Assembly (NCBI GenBank): GCA_013287645.1
Contig: JABDDJ010000026.1
Location: 1 to 33,801 of the forward strand
DNA: 33,801 bases
From: Chlamydiota bacterium
GTDB taxonomy: Bacteria > Chlamydiota > Chlamydiia > Chlamydiales > JABDDJ01
Direction of reading: 5' to 3'
Shown: piece after piece, positions 1 to 8,093 of the stretch
How positions within the stretch are numbered: the stretch's first letter is position 1
How the letters are laid out: the number at the start of each line of letters is the position of its first letter
The notes under the pieces: model-generated
The model's input: the letters and a program-made list of their open reading frames with translations, nothing else
Told to the model about the DNA's origin: nothing
Database searches by the model: none
Translations under genes and position numbers: made by a program

Positions 1-1392
1 ATGCGAGAAAAATCCTAAATCATCCACTTCTTCCTTAACGCCATTCACATGAATAAGTACAGGACGTACAGAATAACCTTTTGGCAAACTTAAAGAATTA
101 AGTTTTTGTTGCATCTCTTTAACAATTTCCAATCCAATTTTTTCGCGATAAAACTTTACCTCACAAACATATAGAGTGTTGAATCTTGTTTGAATCAGAT
201 AATCAATTTGTACTCCAGCTTGCTTTTGTGAAGCTCTCTGAAAGTAGGGATTATCTAAAAGAATATCACTAGGAGGTATAGATAGTAATTTTTGAATAGT
301 TTGTCGATTATTAAGCACTAAATTTTCAAATTGAAGACCCATAATCGTAGTCCATCCTCTAGGCAATAAATCACGATTTTGTTGAATATTTTGTAAATTC
401 GGTTCTATATAATGGATATAGAATTGTAAATAATTATCACTGAGTCGATAACGGCTTAATTTTGAAATTTTTCCAGATTTAATACTCCACGTAAAGTCTC
501 TTGCCAAATAACCTGTTTTTACTAATTCATCCAAATACTCGCTATAGACACCACTCTTATCCAATTTTATTGATTGCAAAATCGTTGCCTGTTCAGCAGG
601 TCCTTGAGCTAAACTCTTGATAAATTTTTTATACAGACCTGCTCGAGTTCCAAATACATCCGAAAAAATACGCTCAAATTCCATATAAAGAAGACCTTCC
701 TTTCGAAAGCACAAGCGTCGTATATTTTCTTCAGCCGAAATTTTTGGATTTATTGATTCAAGATATAGAGGTATTCCTCCTGTAACACTAAGAATTTTAA
801 ATTTTTCTGATGCTGCGATTCTCTTCTCAAAAGGACGCCAAAAGTGATTACATTGAATTAATGGTAGTTCTTGTAATACGATATCTAAGGCGATTCTTCC
901 AAAAAATCCTGTACTACGTAAAATATGCTTTTCGATCCACGCAGACATTGATCCGCTCAGCAGTAACACTAATTGAGGATTTTTTTTGAAATGTACATCC
1001 CAGGCTGTTTTAAGCTTTCCTAGAAATGCAGGATCTAATGAACCCATCCAATTAATTTCGTCTAAAACTACTAAAACCTTTCCTTTACTTGTAACTTTCC
1101 CCAGAGTATCAAAAAGATAGTCCCAATCATCAAAGCGAAGATTAAACTGATGAGTTTGTTTTTCCAACTCATTGGCAAAATGCCGTCGCTGTATTTCAGC
1201 AGTTACATTTTCTTCAGGTGGCAGTCCTACAAAAGTAAAATGCTTATCAAAAAAAGTACCATATTTTTCTGCTAATCGGCTTTTACCGATACGTCTTCTT
1301 CCTCTTAAAACCACCATGCGAGCTACTTTCGAATCAAAAAGCTCTTTTAATATTCCTAGCTCTCTTTCTCGGCCATAAAAGGGATCTGACAT
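1..1392 (-). CDS. AAA ATPase of the DUF234/archaeal-type family, 3' end cut by the window
   Basis: The open frame reads leftward from an ATG at 1390-1392 and leaves the window without a stop after 464 codons. Residues 31-38 are a Walker A P-loop (GRRRIGKS), preceded by the family-typical FYGRERE start. Residues 106-112 (VLVVLDE) are Walker B. The end of the visible part has a PD-(D/E)xK nuclease-like pattern: D397, then E411-V-K413. This order (ATPase, winged-helix-like middle, nuclease-like tail) matches COG1672/DUF234 ATPases, which are common, often multicopy accessory genes of unknown role. Mobile or defence-like function is only inference. No Shine-Dalgarno site is visible, and the start codon lies inside the arm of a long imperfect palindrome (1389-1487). 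Little can be missing from the C-terminus, since relatives are about 460-480 residues. Confidence 0.85.
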   Translation of the reverse strand, partial: MSDPFYGRERELGILKELFDSKVARMVVLRGRRRIGKSRLAEKYGTFFDKHFTFVGLPPEENVTAEIQRRHFANELEKQTHQFNLRFDDWDYLFDTLGKVTSKGKVLVVLDEINWMGSLDPAFLGKLKTAWDVHFKKNPQLVLLLSGSMSAWIEKHILRSTGFFGRIALDIVLQELPLIQCNHFWRPFEKRIAASEKFKILSVTGGIPLYLESINPKISAEENIRRLCFRKEGLLYMEFERIFSDVFGTRAGLYKKFIKSLAQGPAEQATILQSIKLDKSGVYSEYLDELVKTGYLARDFTWSIKSGKISKLSRYRLSDNYLQFYIHYIEPNLQNIQQNRDLLPRGWTTIMGLQFENLVLNNRQTIQKLLSIPPSDILLDNPYFQRASQKQAGVQIDYLIQTRFNTLYVCEVKFYREKIGLEIVKEMQQKLNSLSLPKGYSVRPVLIHVNGVKEEVDDLGFFSH

Positions 1393-1487
1393 AATTTCAC
1401 CAAAATGGATTATTGCTTTTTAGTGCAGTTAGAATAATGCTAACATACTGCACCAAATTAACAAAATGCTTTTTGGTGAAGTCATGT
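1389..1487. repeat. Imperfect long inverted repeat (MITE- or operator-like) upstream of the ATPase
   Basis: Arms 1396-1429 and 1447-1480 (34 bp each, 25 matches by hand count) flank a 17 bp spacer. The outer 10 bp (TTCACCAAAA / TTTTGGTGAA) and inner 7 bp (GTGCAGT / ACTGCAC) are perfect. Symmetry continues weakly outward to 1389 and 1487, so that both arms end at an ATG, one of which is the ATPase start. Two more copies of the CACCAAA core in either orientation lie at 1451 and 1489-1496. It could be an operator, a terminator for the upstream gene or a small mobile-element remnant. Confidence 0.7.
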
Positions 1488-2591
1488 ATTTTGGTGATTC
1501 TGAACGATGATCTGGATGCGCTGGTCCCAAGTATGTTTTGACATGACAAGCGCTCGGCCTGCCTTCACAATAGATTGTCGATACTCTTCGTCCTTTAAGC
1601 AGCGGTCAATTTTTTTCTCTATCGCATCTTGGTGTGTATACATGATTAAGTCACGCTCATCCTTGAAATGCTCTCTAAAATAGGGGTTAGCATTCGTAAA
1701 GGGCACTGCACCGCATGCTAAGGCATTGAGAACTCTTTCATTACAACCTCTGACGCTACGGATGGAGTTGCATAACACAACTTTTGCTCTTTGGGTGATT
1801 TCGAGAGAGGTTTGATAGTCGACAGCATCATGTATAATTAAATTTTTATTTTTATCTCCAAAATAATCGCTCCAGCGTCTATCCCAAATATGCACCGGAA
1901 TGGCATGAATGTTTTCTAAAAGCTGTATACGGGCTATACCTTTCTGCACGTAACTCATCAAATAATAGAGTTTAACAATATCAATACCTTGAGCAAGTTC
2001 AGGTTGTGTCTGCAAACGGCTCTCAAAAGCACTCGACAGTGTTAAGCTTTCGTCCAGAAGTGTTGCTTGAACTGCTTCTTCCATCAGATCGCACAATTCT
2101 CCCGAGAAACTTCTGCGCCACTCTTCTTTAGCGCTTTCTACATCAAAGAAACTCGCAAAAAAAATCACATCCAAATCTCGAGGGGCATGATTGTCATACG
2201 AGAGCTCTGGCTCTACACCTTGAGTCAAAAACTGGGCTTTTTCATACCCCAACTGTCCCAACCAATCTATATTAGCCGCATCGTCGCAATAGATCTCCAT
2301 ATGAAAACTATCCAGCAATCCGAGATAGTAGCAGGGGGGATCTACCAGAATCGCCGCATGAGGAACATCGATCACATCGCATAAAAAGAGTCCATCTGTT
2401 ACCTGGGGCGCTCCATTAAACCCCACCATCAAATCAGGTGGATCCTGCATGCATAGGGTAATACAATTTTCTGCATCCAAGAGGCGCACTTCCCACCCCA
2501 AACGGCCAAATGCTTCGGCCACTTTTTGGGTAAAGTGATGCAAAACCTGATATTGGCTCCTCTGGGGAAGAATGCAATCTACTCTAGGCAA
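1482..2591 (-). CDS. CgeB-like family 1 glycosyltransferase
   Basis: A 369-residue protein that looks like a GT-B glycosyltransferase of the CgeB / Glyco_trans_1_2 type. The C-terminal third contains the nucleotide-sugar-side signature around RGCNERVLNALACGAVPF, followed by a YFREHF and RDLIMY stretch typical of the family. The N-terminal half is the more variable acceptor domain. No signal peptide or membrane segment is visible, so it is probably cytoplasmic; donor and acceptor are unknown. The chosen start is TTG at 2589-2591, because AGGAG stands 5 bases upstream and no better ATG exists nearby. It is divergent from tpiA. Its last codons (NHQNT) run through one copy of the CACCAAAA motif next to the downstream palindrome, so the C-terminus may have been altered by that element. 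Confidence 0.75.
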   Translation of the reverse strand: MPRVDCILPQRSQYQVLHHFTQKVAEAFGRLGWEVRLLDAENCITLCMQDPPDLMVGFNGAPQVTDGLFLCDVIDVPHAAILVDPPCYYLGLLDSFHMEIYCDDAANIDWLGQLGYEKAQFLTQGVEPELSYDNHAPRDLDVIFFASFFDVESAKEEWRRSFSGELCDLMEEAVQATLLDESLTLSSAFESRLQTQPELAQGIDIVKLYYLMSYVQKGIARIQLLENIHAIPVHIWDRRWSDYFGDKNKNLIIHDAVDYQTSLEITQRAKVVLCNSIRSVRGCNERVLNALACGAVPFTNANPYFREHFKDERDLIMYTHQDAIEKKIDRCLKDEEYRQSIVKAGRALVMSKHTWDQRIQIIVQNHQNT

Positions 2592-2636
2592 GATAGCTCC
2601 TAACTAAAATCAAAAAGTAACAGAGCATTTTTTTGA

Positions 2637-2666
2637 TTGCTAGGGATTCCTCAGAAAATTTATAGT
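2637..2666 (+). promoter_or_regulatory. Predicted sigma-70-type promoter of tpiA-secG
   Basis: TTGCTA (2637-2642) and TATAGT (2661-2666) are separated by 18 bp and sit 30 bp upstream of the tpiA ATG. The -10 matches 5 of 6 consensus bases and the -35 matches 4 of 6. Inferred from sequence only. Confidence 0.5.
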
Positions 2667-2696
2667 ATAGAGAGTAAATATAAAGAGGCTGGTTTC

Positions 2697-3458
2697 ATGG
2701 ATAAAAAGCAGAGCGTTCCTATCATTGCCGCTAATTGGAAGATGTACAAAACGCTTTCTGAAACAGAACAGTTCATTACCCAGATTAAGCCTTTAATTGC
2801 TAAGGCTAAAGCGCGGGTCCTAGTTGCTGTTCCTTTCACCTCCTTGAAAACCGCTGTCGATTTAGCTAAAGACACTAATCTCATCATCGGCGCTCAAAAT
2901 ATGAATGATGCCTCCGAAGGGGCCTTTACAGGCGAAATTGCGGCAAAAATGCTCACTGATGTAGGAGCCAAATTTGTACTCATTGGCCATTCCGAACGTC
3001 GCCAGTATTTTAATGAATCAAACGCCTTCATTAACAGAAAGGTAAAACGTGCGCTTGAGAGCAATCTACAACCTCTTCTCTGCATTGGCGAAACATTGAA
3101 AGAACGTGAGTCGGGTGAAATGGAAGATGTCTTAGCCACACAGCTTAGTGAAAGTTTGCAAGATGTTGAGACATCTAGCTTAAAAAATGTTATTATAGCC
3201 TACGAACCCGTTTGGGCCATCGGCACAGGTATCTCTGCCACGGCCGATATGGCTCAGCAGGCACACCACTTCTGCCGCGAATATCTCGCTCAACATTGGG
3301 GAGCAGAAGTCGCTGGCACTATGCCTCTGCTTTATGGAGGATCTGTCAAACCTAATACTGCTGCAGAGCTTTTAGGACAATCAGACATTAATGGATTATT
3401 AGTTGGAGGTGCTTCATTAGATGCTACCTCATTTGCAGCAATTGTTAACGCTGGATAA
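2697..3458 (+). CDS. tpiA: Triosephosphate isomerase
   Basis: Interconverts dihydroxyacetone phosphate and glyceraldehyde 3-phosphate in glycolysis, in the cytoplasm as a TIM-barrel dimer. All catalytic landmarks are present, numbering from the chosen ATG: N13-W-K15 (substrate lysine), the H98 motif IGHSERR (electrophile), E170 in AYEPVWAIGTG (general base) and the phosphate-binding YGGSVKP near the end. The product is 253 residues, the usual length. The frame stays open upstream to a TTG at 2637, but that codon coincides with the promoter -35. The ATG at 2697 follows an AGAGG site and gives the normal N-terminus. secG follows 11 bases downstream, so the two are probably co-transcribed. Confidence 0.97.
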   Translation: MDKKQSVPIIAANWKMYKTLSETEQFITQIKPLIAKAKARVLVAVPFTSLKTAVDLAKDTNLIIGAQNMNDASEGAFTGEIAAKMLTDVGAKFVLIGHSERRQYFNESNAFINRKVKRALESNLQPLLCIGETLKERESGEMEDVLATQLSESLQDVETSSLKNVIIAYEPVWAIGTGISATADMAQQAHHFCREYLAQHWGAEVAGTMPLLYGGSVKPNTAAELLGQSDINGLLVGGASLDATSFAAIVNAG

Positions 3459-3469
3459 AGGATATAAAT

Positions 3470-3766
3470 ATGGTTACTTTTTTTTACTTCACCGCAATTA
3501 CTCTGTTTCTGCTTTTATGCGTGCTTCTTTGTGGTGTGATTATGATGCAAGAAAGCAAAAGTTCTGGACTAGGATCCTCTTTTGGAGGCGATACTACCGA
3601 CTCTCTTTTCGGTACCTCAACTGCTGATGTCTTAAAGAAATTTACTGCTTACCTTGCAGTAGCTTTTATGGCTGCCTGCATATTCCTTTCCTATTGGACT
3701 GAAGGCATGGAGAGAGCGAAGACATCGACTCCCCAAGCCGTCATCGAAGACGTGAATAACGTGTAA
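3470..3766 (+). CDS. secG: Preprotein translocase subunit SecG
   Basis: A 98-residue inner-membrane protein. Two hydrophobic helices (about residues 5-25 and 60-80) flank a Gly/Ser-rich cytoplasmic loop containing MMQESKSSGLGSSFGG, the characteristic SecG region. SecG assists SecYE and SecA in protein export across the inner membrane. It sits 11 bases after tpiA; the linkage of secG directly behind tpiA is common in bacteria. The AAGGAT at 3457-3462 provides a ribosome site. The C-terminal 20 residues are hydrophilic, as in relatives. Convergent with fabI, with a tandem-hexamer tract and a long palindrome between them. Confidence 0.93.
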   Translation: MVTFFYFTAITLFLLLCVLLCGVIMMQESKSSGLGSSFGGDTTDSLFGTSTADVLKKFTAYLAVAFMAACIFLSYWTEGMERAKTSTPQAVIEDVNNV

Positions 3767-3770
3767 TTTT

Positions 3771-3812
3771 GGGCACGGGCAAGGGCAAGGGCAAGGGCAC
3801 GGGCACGGGTAC
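3771..3812. repeat. Seven tandem GGGCAM-type hexamers
   Basis: The tract reads GGGCAC, GGGCAA three times, GGGCAC twice, then GGGTAC, starting 4 bases after the secG stop. A shorter inverse-orientation version of the same hexamer is found at 21091-21112. The short open frame that runs through this tract and the next palindrome is not considered a gene. Confidence 0.9.
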
Positions 3813-3820
3813 GAACCTAT

Positions 3821-3947
3821 TTAACGCGAAGGTCGCGAAGAAAGCGAAGAAAGCGAAGAAAACGCGAAGATTAAACGCAAAGGCGCAAAGTCGCAAAGAA
3901 AATATTTATTTTTTTCTTTGCGACTTTGCGCCTTTGCGTTTAATCTT
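3821..3947. repeat. Palindromic unit-built repeat between secG and fabI; likely bidirectional terminator
   Basis: Arms 3867-3902 and 3912-3947 form a perfect 36 bp inverted repeat with a 9-base loop, built from CGCAAAG units. To its left, 3821-3872 is an unpaired run of CGCGAAG-type units that matches one arm of the palindrome at 7975-8068, plus one extra 9 bp unit. The fabI stop codon (3946-3948) overlaps the outer end of the stem. It probably ends transcription from both sides, though the T-tract after the stem is poor. Confidence 0.85.
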
Positions 3948-4845
3948 ATTTAGCTAGCGAAGGACTATCTACAGCAATACCCATGATATGGAGGCCCTGG
4001 TCGACATGCAGTGTGACGCCCGTAATGCCACTAGCTAACGGCGAGCATAAAAATGCTGCAGTGTGTCCTACCTCTTCCATTGTGACAGCTTTTGCTAAGG
4101 GTGAATTGGCTATTGAATACTGAATCATCTCTTCAATAAAGCCAATGGCACGTGCTGCGCGGGTACTGGCTGCTCCTGCAGAAATCGCATTGACGCGTAT
4201 TCCATAGCGTCTTCCAGCCTCCCAAGCTAACACGCGTGTGTCACTTTCTAGGGCTGCTTTGGCAGAGCTCATGCCGCCTCCATATCCGGGGATGGCTCTT
4301 TCGGATGCAATATAAGTAAGAGAGAGCGCTGCACTTCCAGGTGACATGATGGGTGCGCTATGGGCTAGAAGGCTAACAAAAGAGTAGCTAGAGGAGCTGA
4401 TAGCGGCAAGGTAACCTTTTCTGGAGGTCTCTAAAAGTGGTTTTTGTATCTCTGGAGCATTTGCTAACGAGTGGACAAGGATATCGATACTCCCATAGCT
4501 TTGCTGGATGGATTTCAAAACGTCAGCGATGACATAGCCATCGAGATCTTTGTAGCGTTTATTCTCTTTGATATCTTCAGGAACGTCATCTAGAGTGTCA
4601 TAAACGGCATCAATGGGGTAGATTTTTTCGAAATTCAGTAGTGATCCATCGGATAGTTGACGCGATTCATCGAATTTTCCTTGCTCCAAACTCATCAAGA
4701 AAATTTTATACACAGGAGCCCAGGTCCCTACTAATATCTTAGCGCCTGCTTCGGCTAACATCTTAGCTATGGCCCATCCGAAGCCTTTATCGTCGCCAAT
4801 GCCGACAACAAAAGCGGTTTTTCCGCGTAAATTAATACTTAACAT
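3946..4845 (-). CDS. fabI: Enoyl-[acyl-carrier-protein] reductase (NADH), plant/chlamydial type
   Basis: Reduces enoyl-ACP to acyl-ACP in the last step of each type II fatty-acid elongation cycle, in the cytoplasm. It is a short-chain dehydrogenase with the N-terminal dinucleotide region [14 protein letters not shown] (residues 15-28) and the active-site set Y178, Y188 and K196 in [20 protein letters not shown]188 to K196 spans eight residues, and the product has 299 residues with an insertion around 45-105. Both traits fit the plant plastid/chlamydial branch rather than the shorter E. coli type. The ATG follows AGGGGAG 4 bases upstream. It is downstream of, and on the same strand as, the MCP-like gene (47 base gap); its own promoter is not obvious. 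Confidence 0.95.
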   Translation of the reverse strand: MLSINLRGKTAFVVGIGDDKGFGWAIAKMLAEAGAKILVGTWAPVYKIFLMSLEQGKFDESRQLSDGSLLNFEKIYPIDAVYDTLDDVPEDIKENKRYKDLDGYVIADVLKSIQQSYGSIDILVHSLANAPEIQKPLLETSRKGYLAAISSSSYSFVSLLAHSAPIMSPGSAALSLTYIASERAIPGYGGGMSSAKAALESDTRVLAWEAGRRYGIRVNAISAGAASTRAARAIGFIEEMIQYSIANSPLAKAVTMEEVGHTAAFLCSPLASGITGVTLHVDQGLHIMGIAVDSPSLAK

Positions 4846-4892
4846 GTACTCTCCCCTACTGAATTTTCAACTAGTGTACATGTTTGAATTTT

Positions 4893-6911
4893 TTAAGTGT
4901 GCTTAATTTTTGATGCGGAGGACTGCATATCTCTTGCGGCAATATTCAGCTGTTCGATGGCATTATGGAACTGCCGTATGGAAGCTGATGTCTGCTGAGC
5001 TACGTCGCTCAACTGGATAATGGCTTCGTTGATCTGCTCAGCGCCTAGGGTCTGGTTGCGCATGCCTAAGTTAACATTCTCAAAACTAGTTGTCAGGCCT
5101 TGTACCTGCTCGATAATTTGGGAGAGAACCTCTCCAATCCGCGAGACTTGATTCACGCCTGAACGGATCTCTTCAGTGAATTTATCGACTCCCATCACGG
5201 CTGATGATGCTGCAGAAATCATCTCGTTAACCATCTTTTCGATGTCGACAGTAGCATTTGCAGTCTGATCGGCCAAGCGTCGGATTTCGCGTGCAATGAC
5301 GGCAAAACTGCGTCCCATCTCCCCTGCTTTCTCTGCTTCGATCGAGGCGTTTAACGAAAGCAAATTGGTCTGGTCGGCAACTTTGGCTATAGTGGTAACA
5401 ACTGTGGTGATTCCGCTGGCTTTTTCGTTTAATACTCCTAAGCGGGATGCGATATTAGCAGAGGCGTCGACCATCTGGCGCATGATGATCTCCATCTGCG
5501 TCAGGCCATCTTTTCCACTTGTGGCCAAGCTGGAGGTCTGTTCAGCCGTTTGGCTAATGCTATTCATGGTCTTTGCAAATTCTTTCGCTGTCGCTGAGAT
5601 TTCACCAGCTGTAACGGCAATTTCTTTAGTTGTGGCTTCCTGCTCAACTACGGTGATCTCTTGCTGCTTTGCTGCGGCGGCGATCTCAGTTGTAGAGGTT
5701 GTGAGCTGGATTCCAGTGCGATGCAGCTGACCAATGATATGCTCGAAGTTATCGCTTAGACGATTGAGGACTTTTCCGAAATTTCCGACTTCATCTTCGT
5801 AAAATATTTTTGAACGTACCCCCATATCCCCTTTTGCAAAGCGATCCATGGAATGGATGATATTGTGTAAAGGGATGTAGAATTCCATAGCTACAACAAG
5901 GAGTAGAAGCAATCCTGCAAGAAGAAAGAGAATCATGAGCGGAAGGGCTATTGCACGCTGCTTTGAAATGGCATCTAATTTTTGCTGTAATATTTGGTTG
6001 ATGATTTTGGAGAGGCTATTCCATAAGGCATATTGTGAAACAACAAGCTTTTCCTCTTTAGCAAGAAACTGCGTTTTACTCCAGCTGTCACCTTTTTCCA
6101 ATCCAGCATAAGTAAAAAATTCATCTGCTGAGTTATTGTAGACTGTCAAGGCCTCTTGAAGTTCATTCAAATCAAGAGTGATGCCTTCAGGAGCTTGTTG
6201 ATAGCCTTTAGCTCCTTTTTGAATTGATAAAATATTTTTTTGGGTAGAATCTTGTAAAGGACCTATAGAGACCATTGTCTTATTATCTTGTCCCAGCTCG
6301 ATCAGCGTGGAATCTAAGAGTAGTGAAGTATGGGGAAAGCCTGTCCAAGATGTATCGATGAAGTATTGTGCATAGAGAGGCTCTCTCATAAGCAGGTTGG
6401 TACCATTCCCTATAAGTAACATCCATGTATTGATACGTTGTAAAATAGTGTTGTAGAGCATCTCATTGGGGGTACTTTTTGTTTCCTGAGGATTCTTTGA
6501 CAATGGCTGCCAAGCATCAAAGATATCTTTGATAAGAATAGTTTCTCGTGTGCCTAACTCCCCTTCTGCATGGATAGCCTTGACCTCTTGTTGAAGAGTC
6601 TGTAAATCTGTCACAATGGCCATTTGCAATTGCAACCAATCATTCTTGGCAGCTTGATCACCCAGTTGTAACTGCTTTAATAGAATATGGTGCCTTAAAA
6701 CACGCTCAGACAAACTGCGTAGAGTTTTCTCTACCTGATCATATTTCTTCTGCTCATCGATTAAGTTAGTGACTCGCTGTTGGCTATAAACCATCAAAAT
6801 GATTCCTAATCCAATAGCGCCAATAATAAATAAAAAGGCAGTGGTTACTTTAAATCGATAACTTAAGCCATGTAGCCATCGAATAAACGGTAAACGTAGA
6901 AATCGCTCCAT
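4893..6911 (-). CDS. Orphan methyl-accepting chemotaxis-like membrane sensor with HAMP
   Basis: A 672-residue sensor with one transmembrane helix at about 22-43, a roughly 275-residue periplasmic region, a second helix at about 320-342, a HAMP domain (about 343-392) and a long coiled-coil signalling domain. The hairpin tip is clear: VADQTNLLSLNASIEAEKAG, then REIRRLADQT. The LSLNASIEAEKAGE and REIRRLADQT wording is closest, from memory, to WspA-type receptors that feed non-flagellar pathways rather than classic motility receptors. No cheA, cheW or other che gene lies in the window. The start is set at ATG 6909-6911; a TTG three codons upstream (6918-6920) is an alternative, and neither has a strong ribosome site. 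The periplasmic ligand is unknown. Confidence 0.85.
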   Translation of the reverse strand: MERFLRLPFIRWLHGLSYRFKVTTAFLFIIGAIGLGIILMVYSQQRVTNLIDEQKKYDQVEKTLRSLSERVLRHHILLKQLQLGDQAAKNDWLQLQMAIVTDLQTLQQEVKAIHAEGELGTRETILIKDIFDAWQPLSKNPQETKSTPNEMLYNTILQRINTWMLLIGNGTNLLMREPLYAQYFIDTSWTGFPHTSLLLDSTLIELGQDNKTMVSIGPLQDSTQKNILSIQKGAKGYQQAPEGITLDLNELQEALTVYNNSADEFFTYAGLEKGDSWSKTQFLAKEEKLVVSQYALWNSLSKIINQILQQKLDAISKQRAIALPLMILFLLAGLLLLLVVAMEFYIPLHNIIHSMDRFAKGDMGVRSKIFYEDEVGNFGKVLNRLSDNFEHIIGQLHRTGIQLTTSTTEIAAAAKQQEITVVEQEATTKEIAVTAGEISATAKEFAKTMNSISQTAEQTSSLATSGKDGLTQMEIIMRQMVDASANIASRLGVLNEKASGITTVVTTIAKVADQTNLLSLNASIEAEKAGEMGRSFAVIAREIRRLADQTANATVDIEKMVNEMISAASSAVMGVDKFTEEIRSGVNQVSRIGEVLSQIIEQVQGLTTSFENVNLGMRNQTLGAEQINEAIIQLSDVAQQTSASIRQFHNAIEQLNIAARDMQSSASKIKHT

Positions 6912-7020
6912 AAAAACCAAAACCCAGGTTAATATCCTCTAACTCAACATAGCAGCATCTTGGAGTGTTAACTTATTTTTTTCAATAGTCTAATTTGTTT
7001 TTATATGATAAAAATTCTAT

Positions 7021-7950
7021 ATGAAAAAACGCTATTACCTACTAATTATCTTATTTGTACCGCTTTTGTTTTATGGCGGTGGGCAACTCTACTATGCCTT
7101 AACTGATGGCTTCACTATAGGTAATATCGAGCGCTCTGTTGAGTTTGATGCTCCTTGGCAACTGCGAACTCCGACAAATCATGAAGCCGATTTGGCAAAT
7201 CGCATCCTTTCTCAACGCTTTAAATACATGGATAAAGGCTGCCAATCCTATGTTTTCGTCAGTGAAGATGGTAAATATGTCTTAAAATTTATCAAACATC
7301 AACGCTTTAGGACAAAACCATGGTTAGATGCACTAGCAATTATCCCTCCATTACAGTCCTATCGTGAAGAGCGTATCGCCCATAAAAAGAATAAACTAAA
7401 AAACCTTCTCATCGGATGGCAGACTGCTTTTAATGAACTTCCTCGTGAAACGGGTATTGTCTGCGTGCATCTTAACGAAAGATCTGGAACTCCCCGCACG
7501 ATCGAGATTATCGACAAAATGGGATTTAGCCACCTGATCGAGCTTCAAAACTACCAGTATATGATTCAGGGGAAAGCCGATATGCTTGAAAAGGTCCTTA
7601 AAAGGCTGATCGTTGAAAACAGAGAAGATGAAGTTAAGCTGCTTCTGGACCGCATCCTCGCTATGGTAGAGACCTTTTATATGCGCGGATTTGCCGATAA
7701 TGACCACGCTATTTTACAAAATACCGGCGTCATTGATGGATATCCTCTACCTATAGATGTAGGGCAATTTGTTAGAGATCCTACAGCCACAAATTCTCAA
7801 AACTATAAGCAAGCGCTTTTTAACAAGACCTATCGATTACGCAACTGGCTAGGAGAGAGATCTCCCCATCTAAAAGAGTACCTGGAAAGTAGGCTTAAGT
7901 TAATCATAGGCCCAGAGTTTGCTACTCTTCACCCTCACTTCACTGTTTAA
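7021..7950 (+). CDS. Membrane-anchored protein with kinase-like fold motifs, function unknown
   Basis: A 309-residue protein with an N-terminal signal anchor (residues 4-20, LIILFVPLLFYGG). Residues 72-93 resemble the glycine loop and VAIK strand of a protein-kinase-like fold, with candidate ATP lysine K89 in YVLKFIKH. Residues 224-250 resemble a catalytic loop and metal motif: F-A-D226-N-D228 ... N234 ... ID246-VG-QF. This is pattern reading, not a proven kinase. The first 25 residues closely resemble those of the glycosyltransferase at 25800. No Shine-Dalgarno site is visible; TATGAT at 7004-7009 is a candidate -10 element only 12 bases before the ATG, so the mRNA could be nearly leaderless. 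It is divergent from the MCP-like gene and convergent with the next gene. Confidence 0.7.
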   Translation: MKKRYYLLIILFVPLLFYGGGQLYYALTDGFTIGNIERSVEFDAPWQLRTPTNHEADLANRILSQRFKYMDKGCQSYVFVSEDGKYVLKFIKHQRFRTKPWLDALAIIPPLQSYREERIAHKKNKLKNLLIGWQTAFNELPRETGIVCVHLNERSGTPRTIEIIDKMGFSHLIELQNYQYMIQGKADMLEKVLKRLIVENREDEVKLLLDRILAMVETFYMRGFADNDHAILQNTGVIDGYPLPIDVGQFVRDPTATNSQNYKQALFNKTYRLRNWLGERSPHLKEYLESRLKLIIGPEFATLHPHFTV

Positions 7951-7974
7951 AACTCACCTTAGTAAATCTTATTT

Positions 7975-8068
7975 AACGCGAAGGTCGCGAAGAAGGCGAA
8001 GAAAACGCGAAGATTTAATAAACAATTAATCTTCGCGTTTTCTTCGCCTTCTTCGCGACCTTCGCGTT
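7975..8068. repeat. Perfect 41 bp inverted repeat at a convergent junction; likely bidirectional terminator
   Basis: Arms 7975-8015 and 8028-8068 are exact reverse complements around a 12-base loop. Each arm is a run of 7-11 bp units ending in CGAAG (for example GTCGCGAAG, AAGGCGAAG). It fills most of the 143 bases between the converging genes ending at 7950 and 8094. Confidence 0.9.
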
Positions 8069-8093
8069 CAAATGATTTTTGCGTAATGTGTGT

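Noticed and set aside
2637-2696. A longer tpiA starting at TTG 2637
   Set aside because: The TTG coincides with the predicted -35 element, the extra 20 residues do not fit TpiA, and the ATG at 2697 has a ribosome site.
3821-3947. Repeated units considered as a CRISPR array
   Set aside because: Units are 8-9 bp, contiguous and arranged as inverted repeats; there are no spacers and no cas genes in the window.
3769-3957. A 62-codon plus-strand frame after secG
   Set aside because: It is made entirely of the hexamer tract and palindromic repeat units (Lys/Gly/Ala-rich), has no ribosome site and overlaps the fabI end.
5296-5730. A 144-codon frame antisense to the MCP-like gene
   Set aside because: Antisense shadow of the alanine/serine-rich coiled coil; the minus-strand protein has clear conserved motifs.
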